Source of the DNA: Neodiprion pinetum
Lineage: Eukaryota > Arthropoda > Insecta > Hymenoptera > Diprionidae
DNA: 64,000 nucleotides
Direction: 5' to 3'
Assembly: GCF_021155775.2 (NCBI RefSeq)
Contig: NC_060233.1
Coordinates: forward strand, 16,316,537 to 16,380,536
This document shows positions 1 through 12,284 of the stretch, in pieces (positions within the stretch are counted from its first letter, which is position 1; each line of letters opens with the position of its first letter). The notes under the pieces were generated by a model, which did no database searches, was not told the DNA's origin, and saw only the letters and a program-made list of their open reading frames with translations. The position numbers and the translations under genes are program-made.

Positions 1-36
1 GACATATGCCTGCAATATTTCTTATATTATACTCAC

Positions 37-1450
37 GTCAAATAGGCACTCCATATCACTAACGGGATCGGCCGTGTAACATGTATATAAGTCTGTCATC
101 GGGTCGTCCCAATCGCTTATGAAGTCCGCGATTGTAGTCAGAGACGCTTTGTTGACGGAATCCAGTTCAGTTATCAAATTATTCCAGCAGGTCGTTGCAT
201 TGGCAACAATTTCTGTCGCTGTAGCGGTAGCATTCGTCAGTGAAGGAATGCACGAGGAAACGTTAACCGAAGACGAAACTTGTAGTGCAGCCAAGTCTTC
301 CGAAATCTAGTCGGGAATCAATTTCGTATTACGAATTATCCAGTAGAAAACTATTTTGCCCACCCGGAAGAATTAGAAGCTAATCCAAGCAACTGAATTT
401 TGATTGTACATTAATCTACTAGATAAAGTTTGTCTGCTATACATATGAATGATCGCTTGAATCAGTGAAATTTCTGACTCTCAAAAATTCGCGATTCTTT
501 GGCGATATCTTATTTTACCAGTTTGAAATGTAAAACTTCTTTAAATTGAGGGGATATTTTCGTCTGGAGCGTTGTTATCAAGGAGATTTTCTGTGATTGA
601 AAAACGCTGGTCAAGTTCCGTAAGATTCAAACTCGAATGGTGTTTTTTTGTTTTTTTTCTTAAGAATATTGTTATAAACAGCGTTCCGTATGGAAGCATT
701 TCCTCGAATCAATCTGCTGTTTATGAATTGTTAGTGGGTTTCTGTACAACTAGGAATATAGGGGCCGATGGCGGTGAATCTTTGAAGATGCGTATTTCTA
801 ACTTTGGGCAATGGAGTAAAAAAAACCTTGCGGTTAAACTTACCGTTTCGATCTGTGTAACCAATGTCTCGTTCATGGTAGTCAAAGTTGAATTACCAAG
901 AGTTTCTGAGAAGCTCGTACTATTTGTAATCTTCGTTTCCAATAGCGTAGATGAATTCATGGAATTATATCCCCGCTTCTCAAACAGCGAAATTATTGAG
1001 GCGACGCTAGCCGCTTCCAAGGTTGACATTCTAGCTTGAACACCCTGCGAAAATGTGATAATAACAATAAGCCAAATGATAAGCAGTCTACGAAACTCGA
1101 TTCTGAGATCGCAATCAGCGTAAAAGAAAGATAAAATCTGTTTGCTAAGATTATAAAGACCCTAAGGACCGATTTTCAATAAAAAAATCTATCACGATCT
1201 ATTTCATCAATGCCATGATTGTTCTTTTTTTTTTAGAAGACTAATTGTAAGTTTCTTTTTTCTTTACGAATTCACTGAAAGAAACTCATTTGATTTTTTT
1301 CCATCAAAGATCAATTTGATATCACCATTTGGTGATCAAACTCAATATCCGTGCTATATTGAAAATTACAGTCTCGTTTAGTTAATTCCTGGGTTTTTTA
1401 CTCACGTATGCAGTGAGCAGAATGCACAAAGTAGTTGCGAATGTTTCCAT
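37..1450 (-). CDS. Secreted Cys/Asn-rich paralogue A (partial, 3 of 4 exons)
   Basis: This is the first of three tandem minus-strand paralogues; its last exon lies beyond the left edge. Exon 1 is 1450-1406 (15 codons, METFATTLCILLTAY, a hydrophobic signal peptide) and ends at GTGAGT. Exon 2 is 1044-844 (67 codons, starts GVQARM, donor GTAAGT). Exon 3 is 306-37 (90 codons, donor GTGAGT). All junctions are phase 0 and the frames are open throughout. Exon 2 has several N-x-S/T sequons and no Cys. Exon 3 carries four Cys (SSC, TTC, YTC, MEC). The layout matches the genes at 6893-9675 and 13142-16357 almost codon for codon, so the family assignment is firm. Function is unknown. It is probably extracellular, and the size and Cys layout recall the insect DUF725/TsetseEP-type secreted proteins, but no diagnostic motif confirms that. 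The third-exon acceptor (CTAG at 307-310) is the least certain boundary. Confidence 0.8.
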
Positions 1451-1484
1451 ATTGAGCGGACGTCGTTGTCAAGTTGAAATTTTA

Positions 1485-1590
1485 TTAGACTCGATACTTC
1501 GAAATTTGCGATCTCTTTATATACGCGATCACACGAGCGATAAAGCTGTGCGCAATTACAACACTTGTGTAAACTTCGATATGGGCTCGA
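1485..1590 (-). promoter_or_regulatory. Core promoter and conserved upstream block of paralogue A
   Basis: Read on the minus strand, TATATAAA lies at 1523-1516, about 66 bp before the ATG at 1450. It is followed by GAGATCGCAAATTTCG, nearly identical to the same place in paralogue B. Further upstream (about 1560-1585) is a TTACACAAGTG-type motif followed by a GC-poor block that is also found before paralogues B and C. The transcription start is inferred to lie near 1485-1490. Confidence 0.65.
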
Positions 1591-1849
1591 GATATCTGCA
1601 CAAATTTTATTTTCACATCGTTCGTCTGCTGCTGAGCTGCACCTAACTATTAGAAAGAAAATGTTTTTGATAACGAACGAAATCGATTAAATATCCACCA
1701 TTATTCGTCTGAAAATAATCACAAATAATCTATTGAGATCGGAAACACTTCTCCCATATTTTAAACTCGGTAAAGTTGAGAGCATGAAATTTTACTCGAA
1801 TAAAGTGTATGATTTTATCTTTAAAGACAATAATTTTCTTCTGGCTTAC

Positions 1850-4800
1850 AAGAAAAGGTGTGTGCGTGTGCCACCTCCCCCCCCTCCCCAGTTCGTTCAT
1901 TTTGGGATATGTTATTCTTCAACCAAATCTACGCGACACGTGCGGCATTACATCTGTGGAACAATGGTTTAAAGAGCTGAAATCAAACCCCAAAGTTGGG
2001 CATCCTCGGTGGTAGTTTCGCAGTTTCCCATGCTTTCACATGAGATATGTGAATGAAATCAATTCCCATGGCGAATAATGGAAAATACATTCTGTTCGAT
2101 CACGACGGGGTTGAATGGTAAAAAATTACAGGGATCCAGAGTTACAAATTATTTATAACTAAAAAACTACTGCTCATGGCTGAACGCAATAAATTGCATT
2201 TAACGGAGCAGAAAAGAGTAGGAGACATGCGCTTTCACGTTTCTCGAAATAATGTCACATAGGGGGTGAACTACTCATATACACGTGCAACCAAATTCCC
2301 ACTAAATTGGTACTATTTTGCTTCGGTTCGTCTTATTTACCTAATATTGCAAAGCTCTTCCTGAGCAAAATTGAGGAGCTTATTCGTTTGGGTAGCATTC
2401 GGTTGCATTAATCACAAAAACCACCCCCCCAAAGAGTATCCCTGGTTCAGAGGGGCCAAATTCCTCTGTCTTGGGATTGTCAGACAATGCGCTCAGAAAT
2501 GTTTCTCAAGTCAAAAATACATGTGCTCAACGGCTCATAACTCAATAACTCCCGTCACCCTTTACGGGGGGTGAAAACTGAAATTTGATGCATTCGATTT
2601 TTCATCTCAAGACTCGATTGACGGATCCTTACGAAAAAAATTACGGATGTCCATTACCAAAAAACCCATTATGCGAATTGATTTGGACGCGAGGGGCAGC
2701 TCCCGAGATTCCGAAAAAAATTCATAAAAATGAAACATCGGTACATTTCGAAAGCTAATCGATATAACTAAGGCTTGTTTTTTGTAATTTTGTCGATTCG
2801 GGTGTAAATTACCTCCACGATTTATTTCAGACTTTCGTGCGTAGTGCACCACGTCAAAATGTCGAATTTTGCATTTTTTCGCAACTCTTTCACTATTTCC
2901 AACCATGTCTCAAGTAAAAGTTGTCTGAATAGCTATAGAATATCGAGATTTGCCTTTTAAATTTACCATACCTAATATATCCAGCCTCGCCACCCTGTAT
3001 ATGAGAGCATTGAGTCGATAAAATGTCTTACTTAAGGTGTAAAAATAATAAGTCGTAACAGTTTTATTCTTTTTATTTTCAGTTCATCAACAGGTTAAAG
3101 GCAGATTTTCTGCAAAAACATAATACCGGTGATAACTATGATGATGATGTATGGGATTGAAAGATTCTTGTGCGAAAGTCGTTCGTGACCGCATATCATT
3201 ACGGAATATTTTACTAATGGCAATTAGCAGTCACTGTTTTGAACAAATATGTAAAAACAATTGTTTTATGCTCTTACCCGTAATTGTGTAAATATTCCTT
3301 GCAACTGAGTACAGTCCTGATCACTGTCTTCATCAGCAATGGGATAATCATTTCCCACGTGAAATAATTTCGTTAGAATTTGCGCGGATCGAATTATTTT
3401 TGATAAGTACTGGCCGTAAGATAGGTGGTATAGTCTTCGTCGTGATGTATGTAACACTTGTACGTTTTTATGCGATATCCCTTGATTTTATTCAAAACCT
3501 TGTGATTCCAAGTTCTTTCTTCCGATAACTCAATAAAAGCGAATGATTTTCTCCAAGCCTTTCTCCTAAGTGGGATACAGCCTGGAAAAGTTGATAGGAT
3601 CCAGTGATGAGGACAAGATATCTCCATTGTAAATGTTGAGTTACAAGGAATATTTACACGGTTATGGATAAGAGCATAAAACAATTTCTTTCGCATATTT
3701 CTTCAAAACAGTAACTGCTAATTGCCATTAGTAAAATATTCCGTAATGATATGCGGTCACGAACGACTTTCGCACAAGAATCTTTCAATCCCATACATCA
3801 TCATCATAGTTATCACCGGTATTATATTTTTGCAGAAAATCTGCCTTTAACCTGTTGATGAACTGAAAATAAAAAGAATAAAACTGTTACGACTTATTAT
3901 TTTTACACCTTAAGTAAGACATTTTATCGACTCAATGCTCTTATATACAGGGTGGCGAGGCTGGATATATTAGGTATAGTAAATTTAAAAGGCAAATCTC
4001 GATATTCTATAGCTATTCAGACAACTTTTACTTAAGACATGGTTGGAAATAGTGAAAGAGTTGCGAAAAAATGTAAAATTAGTCGTTTTGACGTGGTGCA
4101 CTACGCACGAACGTCTGAAATAAATCGTGGAGGTAATTTACACCCGAATCGACAAAATCACAAAAAAAAGCCTTAGTTACATCGATTAGCTTTCGAAATG
4201 TACCGATGTTTCATTTTTATGAATTTTTTTCGGAATCTCGGGAGCTGCCCCTCGCGTCCAAATCAATTTGCATAAGGGGTTTTTTGGTAATGGACATCCG
4301 TAATTTTTTTCGTAAGGATCCGTCAATCGAGTCTTGAGATGAAAAATCGAATGCATCAAATTTCAGTTTTCACCCCCCGTAAAGGGTGACGGGAGTTATT
4401 GAGTTATGAGCCGTTGAGCACATGTATTTTTGACTTGAGAAACATTTCTGAGCGCATTGTCTGACAATCCCAAGACAGAGGAATTTGGTCCCTCTGAACC
4501 AGGAATACTCTTTGGGGGGGTGGTTTTTGTGATTAATGCAACCGAATGCTACCCAAACGAATAAGCTCCTCAATTTTGCTCAGGAAGAGCTTTGCAATAT
4601 TAGGTAAATATGACGAACCGAAGCAAAATAGTACCAATTTAGTGGGAATTTGGTTGCACGTGTATATGAGTAGTTCACCCCCTATGTGACATTATTTCGA
4701 GAAACGCGAAAGCGCATGTCTCCTACTCTTTTCTGCTCCGTTAAATGCAATTTATTGCGTTCAAACATGAGCAATAGTTTTTTAGTTTTTTACCATTCAA

Positions 4801-5070
4801 CCCCGTCGTGATCGGACAGAATGCATTTTCCATTATTCGCCATGAGAATTATCCTTCAATTGATTTCATTCAAATATCTCATCTGGAAGCATGGGAAACG
4901 GCGAAATGATCACCAGGGATGCCCAACTTTGGGGTTTGATTTCAGCCGTTTAAACCGTTTTGCCGCAGACACAAAAATACACGTGTCGCTTGGATTTCGA
5001 CGAAGAATAACATATCCTAAAATAAACAAAATCGTAGAGGAACACCTCGGGCCCCTTCCTTGTTGGAAAT
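1850..5070. repeat. Large inverted repeat (about 1.38-kb arms, 0.48-kb loop)
   Basis: Positions 1850-3234 reappear reverse-complemented at 3712-5070 with only scattered differences. Examples are the tract around 2371-2574 against 4370-4573, and TACCGGTGATAACTATGATG near 3124 against its complement near 3810. The loop (3235-3711) has two short minus-strand open frames (3266-3457 and 3394-3696) with no recognised domain. Each arm contains a CAGGGTGGCGAGG block (complement near 2985, direct near 3950), a terminus-like sequence next to TA, so the palindrome may be two head-to-head copies of a TA-targeting element. No transposase was found. Confidence 0.8.
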
Positions 5071-6892
5071 AAGATTGCCTCGGATAAAATAAAGTTTATA
5101 ATTTTCAAATCAATCATTTTGGGAAATCAAATGACGTAAAATTTTTATCAGTTCCTTGCATTGACTGAACAACTTGATTACGATTTTAAAACGAAATAAA
5201 GTTATTGTTTAAACTAAGAGCGTTTCTTGAGGTTCCTCAATCTTCGCTTTGCTATTAGTATTTTTCAATGGAACAAACTTCTGTCTGCTGACTTATGTTT
5301 TACACTCTGTTGCATCGTTTCATGCACGAAAGCTTATCAATGTCTAAAATTTGGATACTCAATAGATTGGGAGGAGTGAAGAAACATTTGCAGAATATTT
5401 TAAAAATAACAGAATGCCAAAATCAATATTAATCTTCATTTTCGTCACGACCAACTGTATTTACAAATGCGGATGTGTGATCAAAAATTCTGTTCACGCA
5501 TTGGTGGCCATAAATTACGAGAGAATACGAAAATCGAGCCATTGGTAATGAAAAACATCGGACCAGAAAGTTATTTTACTGTTCTTATGCCATCGCTATT
5601 TTCAACCCAAAGTAAGCAAGAACGAATTAAATTCGCAACTTTACAAATAAGGAAGATGCTCACTCATTACATAATTTCTTTCGAACCGCACGTGCCGAAA
5701 CAAATCAGTAATCAATAAATTTCTGATGTTTACGTAGCAGCTACATATTTGTTCAACGAATTTCATCCACGCGCTTACAGTTTTCGGAATTTATTAAATA
5801 CGATTTCAGTATTCACGTAAATTGTGATATGAATTAAATTTAGTATCGAAATAAAATTTCGATATAAAAGTAATACATATTTTATATTCGTGAAGGTTTC
5901 GTAGAAACTGGAAAAAGTAGCGACACTGAACTTGCACCAGCCATCAATAAATTTTCAACTTGCGTTGTTATCATTCCAATGCATCGTAAAATGATTTTCA
6001 CTTGCCTTGCCGATCCATTCCAACCACAACCAAACAATGTGATAAACGTACAGAATCGACGAGAAAAAATCACAGTTATCAGAACGCACTATACTGACAT
6101 TCGCATTCACAAAGACATGTATTGCGTAAAAGAACACATTTTGAAGGAGAGTTAAATTCATGGAATTAAAACGGCTTTCGTCAGATTTTCGTGATCGTGA
6201 AGCAAAATTTTTCACGGTCATAGCCAGACGGCGAGCGGATATAAGACTATGGTTAAAGGTATATGATTTAATTGTGACTTCAATCCCTTTTTCATCTTTC
6301 AAGGAATTCGGGGACCCATTTGGCATTGAGAAAAATAACTCGAGCTGATGAATGAAAATAAAATCAGCATTTTTGATAGAAAAAAAAAAAAAAAAAAAAC
6401 ATTGGCGTAACATTTTCATAGAATTTTACAGTTTTGTAGTTCTCACAGGTGAAACGATTCGCAAAAACTTCAACTGTCTTACTAATCAGCAAGTTTTTAC
6501 TTCTTCGGTGATTTCACTTCATTGCATGGCTGGAGTGGAAAACAGCAGGCTTCAGGCTTCGGTAATCGATCAAGTGACTAATTTGACTCAAGGCATTTCT
6601 CATCTGGGCTATTTTTAAATAAAATCTAGTGTTCCGGATCTGGCGAATATCTTTCAAAATTGAAAGCTTTGACTTTGTGAGATGTGCGCAGTACTGGATG
6701 CGGGAAGGAATCGTTTGTGTGGCGAACGTCTCTTTGCTCTTTACACGAGCGGGAGCAACGTATTTTGATGTGAAATAAGCTTATTAATTAATTAATAATA
6801 AAATTAATTATATCGGAATAAAACTGTATTGTATTAACAATTATGTATGGATATAGTAAATATTGTCACTCCGCTATAAATTGCGACAAATT
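5071..6892. other. Intergenic spacer with unassigned open frames
   Basis: No gene can be supported here. On the plus strand there are open stretches at 5467-5718, about 5896-6145 and 6352-6618. The last follows an acceptor-like TTCTCACAG and ends at a stop directly followed by AATAAA, so it could be a decayed terminal exon, but no partner exon or signal peptide was found. An A19 run sits at about 6381-6399. A short block near 5441-5480 resembles 11836-11875 (shared CTCATTTTC/TACAAAT words), suggesting the spacer was duplicated along with the paralogues. Confidence 0.4.
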
Positions 6893-9675
6893 CTATGTAG
6901 AACTGCTTTCCAAATCTGTCAAACAAGTTTCCGCATCGATGTAATAGTCTTTCACAGCCGTTGCGAAATTCACCACCGCAGTTGCGTTCAAGCAATTGAA
7001 CACCTTGTAGGAAAAATCGCTGGACGTCTTGGCGAATTTGTTTTCCATTGCCGCGACGGTGTTTAATAACAAAGCCTCATGGGTGATGTTCGATCCAGCC
7101 TGGCGTGAATGGTAAAAAACATTCGTTTAATGTCACAATTGATCAGGCTAAAGTTTGTAACGTTATTGTAATGATGCGTCTTTAGAAATAGTCGTTGTTT
7201 TGCAACTCAAGGTCTACCTGAGATTTAGTAAACCGTTAATCATCAACGGCATGAACAAACACAGATTTTGTAAAATCAACTGCTTCAGTTATTCTAAAGT
7301 GAAAAATAGTAACTTGTTTCAACCTTCCGATACGTTGACGTAACTAACTTCAGCCTCGTCAAAATTATCAAGACAAATACGAACGATGAACATACTTCCG
7401 AATAATTCTAAGAACTGCAAATTTCAGTCACATTCTAAGAACAAGTTTGATAATGATCCAAAAAAAATAGATCTAAAACACTTTTTGGTTAACTATAAAA
7501 CATTAAGCAGAATCTCTGACAGTAGGTACTAACGAATATTGAGGGTTTGAAACGTGTTGAGAAAAAAAATAAAATAAACAAATCAGAATGAAACAGGAAG
7601 CCAATCCTGCTGTATGTATGACTTACGCCTGTCACGTCGGTGTAGAAATTGAATATCGATTCATCGTCGGCCGCCGCGATCTTCCGTAACTTCAGCAGCA
7701 GAAAGTCTGCGGCTTCATCGACGTAGTCGCTGAACGTCTGGCAAGAGGACTCTGCACTGGACACGTAGCACTCGATGCAATCGCATATTTCGTCTACGAG
7801 AGCATCAGCCTTCGTGTACTCATCCGACCACGAGACATCGCACGTGTCGTAATTGACACTGGTGGAACTCACCAAGGTATTCCACTGCGCTTCGTACTGT
7901 TGGATGATGCAATTTTTTCAAATTACAGTCACGATTGAGAAATTCCGAATTTGAGAAGTTTCGAAAGCGCCGAATTCAGAATTTTTTGGAGGCGAAACTT
8001 GAAGTGAAGAAATCATACTTTGACGACAAGTCATCAAAGTTTCGAATGGTCCGAAACCCTGGGCTTAAAGTTCCGAGAGGAAAAAATGGCGAAAGGGCGT
8101 AACTCCGACAAGTCAAAGTTCCGAAAGTGCAAAAACGAGAAAATTTAAATATCCGAAATACCGAAATTCCGAATGATCGAAGATTTTCTGTCTTGGCGGA
8201 ATTTCACCACTTTGATCTTTCGTCGTTTTGGATTATCGATATTTTTACGTCCGTAATCCTGGTAGTTCTGTTTTTTATTTCGAAATTTCACTCCATAGAA
8301 ACTTTATTTTTCGGAATTCTGCTCTATCGGAACTTTGCTCTGACGTTATTGAATTTTCGGAATCTTGCATTTCGGAACTTTGAGCCGTCGGGTTTCCGAC
8401 CATTCGAAACTTTGTTGTCTCGTAAAAGTCCGACTTCATTACTTCAAATTTCGGAATTAGGGCGCTTTCGAAACTTTAACCCCGCCCCTTCTTTTCCATA
8501 TTTTCAGGTTATGGTCGCCTTACCTTGCTGACCATTCCTACCACAGTTCCATTTACAGTGCTCTCAATAGCCGAAGCGTTGGATTTCACGTAATCCAATT
8601 CATCGGCCATCGCTGATTGTGCGTTGTAGATCGCAATGATTTCCCTGTCTACCTTCAGAATCATGCGGGTAACAATTTTGGTAATATCAGCTTCGCGGCA
8701 GCTGGTACCCTGAGAGTCAAATTTATTTGAATCAGACATAGTTTTCGTCAATCTGAAGTCGTGGTGAAAGTAAGAGAAAACGGAAATCGATGGCGTTTGT
8801 GGCAGTAGTAACAGAGGTTATGGATTCATAAACTTATCGAGTACAGTAATTATTCCGAAGTCACGTTGTTGTTGGGAATGCAATCGACTATTTTACAGGC
8901 AAACCAAAATGAGGTCTAGTGTTCAATCGTGAAACTATCCGACTAATATCCTGCAAAGTCAAATTTCTATGACTCAATGAATAAAGCAAGACTATTGCAG
9001 TAAAATATACGTGATAATGTGCAGTTTTCAATTTCGGGGTAAAATATTTGCGGCGTGAAAATCCGACATCGGTGCGCGAATAAAACGACAGAATATTTCA
9101 AGTTAAATAACGTAATTCCGGTGAAATTTCGACGCAGCATAAGTTGGATAATCAAATATAGCGAGACTTGTTGAAAAAAAACGGAATTAATCGAAAATAA
9201 ATTGACCGATAGTTTGAAAAATTGTAAAATCCAATGAAATAAATCTAATATCGATCAACCAATAAATACCTACAGTTTGAGTTCTCACTAAAACACTTGG
9301 GGTATTTCTATCAGTTCATTCCATTGGCTGAACCTCTAACAGAAAGGTGACATCCATGAATTCTGTATCAATTTTCAAGTAAGCTGTTGCGAGTATACAA
9401 ATCTGCGATTATTTTGCAAAGTTTCATGGCCAGCGGTTATAAAAGTCAACCTTCCTAGTTTCTGATTAAGTTTTCGTTGGTTGAAACAGAACTTCAAAAG
9501 CATCATTCTCTGTGAATTGCATCTTGTCATCGTTGACTGTTTCAACCAACGAAAATTCAATCATATAATAAACACAGTCACGAACTTCAAACTCATCTAC
9601 CTAGCTTCATATTTATTCTTTCGTACTTACATAAACAATGGCCAGGAGGCACAAGACAACCGCGAATTTTCCCAT
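6893..9675 (-). CDS. Secreted Cys/Asn-rich paralogue B (complete, 4 exons, 235 aa)
   Basis: Exon 1 is 9675-9631 (MGKFAVVLCLLAIVY, signal peptide, donor GTAAGT). Exon 2 is 8709-8524 (62 codons, starts GTSCREADI, donor GTAAGG). Exon 3 is 7896-7627 (90 codons, contains AQW and DTCDVSW, Cys-dense, donor GTAAGT). Exon 4 is 7099-6893 (68 codons plus TAG). Every junction is phase 0 and each exon is open in the required frame. Exon 3 has a cluster of Cys (ICDCIEC) not present in its sisters. Sequons occur in exons 2 and 4. The product should be a secreted protein of roughly 220 residues after cleavage of a 15-17 residue signal peptide. There are no catalytic motifs; the mostly helical, low-complexity character and shared exon plan place it with paralogues A and C. 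Function unknown. Confidence 0.85.
7930..8500. repeat. Foldback element made of TTCCGAAA-type words in intron 2 of paralogue B
   Basis: The first half is rich in AAGTTCCGAAA/TTTCGAAA words and the second half in their complements (TTTCGGAAC). The ends pair: GTTTCGAAAGCGCCGAATT near 7959 against GAATTAGGGCGCTTTCGAAA near 8455. It fills nearly all of the intron 7897-8523 and contains an unrelated chance open frame at 8127-8531. Confidence 0.7.
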
Positions 9676-9746
9676 ATTGTGTGATGTTCGTTCAGCTTGG
9701 CTGTTGAATGCGGACGGAGACTCAGTGCGCCGAAATTTGCAATCTC

Positions 9747-9860
9747 TTTATATATACTGATGAAACTCACGAACCCGTGCGCAAATGTAACACTTGTGTA
9801 AGCCTCGAAATCGGCTGATAAAATCTACAAAGTAAATATTGTTACCGCTTCGAAAACTAC
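9747..9860 (-). promoter_or_regulatory. Core promoter and conserved upstream block of paralogue B
   Basis: On the minus strand TATATAAAGAGATTGCAAAT begins near 9754, about 75 bp before the ATG at 9675. The upstream motif TTACACAAGTGTTAC (about 9801-9787) precedes it, followed farther out by a CGATTTCGAGG block. The order and spacing match paralogues A and C. Confidence 0.65.
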
Positions 9861-11217
9861 CGTGAATCGATCCTAAAATCGAACTTTCCAATCCGAATGT
9901 ATCATCTATCATTAAATGCGAATTACTGTACAAATCAGAAAAACTCTCTCAAGTAAAATAATCAATTTTCCTCACGGAGAAAAAAAAAATTAACTGCATC
10001 GTGAACGAGTATTGAGTGATTTTCGACCTGCCTAGTTGGAGTGTGAAAATTTTACAGTGGAATACGTTATACTTGATATTCTTTCATATTATTACCAGTC
10101 TCTGTTGAGGCACTCTGTGATCGTGAAACGTACTGATAATTAGGTTTTTCGTCGCGACAAACGTATTTTATTTAACTTGGATGCAAGTTGCAGTAATTAT
10201 GTAACCGTTTTTTAGAATTCTCAAGCCGCATCAGTGGCGTGAATACTGAAGTGCAAAAAAACGTTGACGCTGTATATTCCGGAAAGCAAAAACGGCCAAT
10301 TCGGATAAAACTTTTGAGCAAACTCAAATGCTTGATGAATATGGTACATGGAATTTTTCACAAAAACATGGCAAGTGTTTCAACTTTTCAGTAACAATTA
10401 TTACATACATCTCATTTGTGAGAAGAAAATGCCTACATCGATTTTAAAGAAGTTTTGTTGAAAAGTCAAGTATTCTATCGATGCGTTTATTTGTATTTTA
10501 ATCTTTTTTAATGTACATTCTGATATTTCCAGTTACAAAATAACGGTTATCCGAACTCTGGAAATATTAATAACTCTTGCAAATTTTTTACGATTTAATT
10601 TGGTTAAATTTATACCAATGAGTGACGTTATTTCAAATTTTTAAAATCAGAAGCCTTTATATCCTCTCGATTAATCTCAGTACAAAAATCATGTCCGTAA
10701 TTAACAAAAAAAAAAAGAAACTCAATTACAGAAAATTTCATCTTAGCGACGAAAAAAAAATTGTCTCGTCCAAACACTCATTTTGAAATTAATTTCCACA
10801 TACATCCAACAAACCAAATTCTGTCATGAAAAATATTAGGAAATATTTGTCATCCTGGTCGTAAAGAATTGGTAGAATTTCCAAAATATTGGAAAAATTC
10901 CTACTTGACCCTTCACGGTCGCACTTATTTGTCGTCAATGAAACAAGGTTGACGAAAAAAATCTAAAATAAAATAAGAAAGAGATGGAGAACGTCTTGGA
11001 GTCCAGTTGCAATGACGGATAGTGTGGATCAAATCTAAAATTATTTGCAAGAATTACCGCATATGTTATTTTATTTGTACTTGCGTCGGGATAAACAAAG
11101 CAGTCGCGATTTTTAAGTCACAATAAGCGACTGTCACAGATGAATAAGCTAATTGGTAGGTAAATGCGGGTATAGAATCAAACCCCGAAAATCGATGATC
11201 CGTACTTTATACCTATA

Positions 11218-11473
11218 CAGAGTAAGTGAATTGAAACTCCGTGAATGGAAGGAGCTTAGTTGATGAATTTGGCCTCAGCCAATCTGTCAAATGATAACAA
11301 AGATATGACAATAAAGGAAAAAGGACAGCACGGAATGTCAACAATTAGGTTTGTCTTGGTATATGAAAAGTATGTTTACTCATAGTAACCACAGAAACAG
11401 ATTGGCTGAAGAATAAGGCCCAATTCGTCAACTAAGCTCCACCCATTCTCGGAGTTTCAATTGACTCACTCTG
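11218..11473. mobile_element. 256-bp MITE with TA target duplication
   Basis: The terminal inverted repeats are CAGAGTAAGTGAATTGAAAC on the left and GTTTCAATTGACTCACTCTG on the right, with pairing continuing inward (GGAGCTTAGTTGA against TCAACTAAGCTCC; CAGCCAATCTG against CAGATTGGCTG). TA flanks both ends. There is no coding capacity. This fits a Tc1/mariner-type non-autonomous element. Confidence 0.8.
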
Positions 11474-12284
11474 TATAATCGGTGTTAAAAGGGTTTTGAA
11501 CAGATGAAAAGATAATAAGAGGAGCAAATCACATGATCTGACTTACCGAGTAAACATCCATCTCATTTTTTTTATGATCGCAATCGTTACATCGAAAAAA
11601 ATGGGGTCAACATGTTGCATTTGAAATTTTCAAATGTTACAATTCCTAGTATCTGATACATTTTTCCCATTTAGTTGAATACATTCGTGCAGCTTGTTGC
11701 TTATCAGACTTAACTGTGCAATATCTAATGGAAATGAATGGCGTTCGAAAGTATACTTGACGTGGATTATTAGAAATTTGATCACTCTTGTGCAGGTATC
11801 CATGAAGTATCGTTACACCAAACTCATTAATCATTAATACTCATTTTCCTTACGACCGTCTGTATCTACAAATTTCGATTTAGATTAATAACTTCTGCAC
11901 GTGTATCGCTGGCAATGATTACGTTGGCAGTCTATCGATTCAGCTGAGCACACAGGATGAAATCGTTAACCATAAATAAATCGATACAGAAACGCAATTT
12001 GAATACTGTTGGCTCATCGCGATTGTCAACCTAAAGTAGGCAGGAACGGTGTGCAAACGCATAATTTTCTGTAACAATTATAATATCATCGACTTTGACA
12101 AACTTTTTTTCAAAGTAATACTAAATATCGTCGTAGCTTCTACCGTCAATCTGTTCGTTCAGATGCTTACATTTTTTGCTGCGGGCACAACTTTTTGTAC
12201 CGATTTATTGTGCCACATACATGAAATGATTGTAAACATGACAAAAAAATACAGTACAAGTAACTATATGGAAAAATAATATTG

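Noticed and set aside
6352..6618. A fourth, plus-strand member of the secreted family
   Set aside because: The acceptor-like site and AATAAA are suggestive, but the phase is not 0, the Cys spacing differs, and no signal-peptide exon or exon 3 is found upstream.
8127..8531. 134-codon plus-strand frame
   Set aside because: It sits in the foldback filling intron 2 of paralogue B and is Phe/Arg/Asn-rich because of repeated TTCGGAA words.
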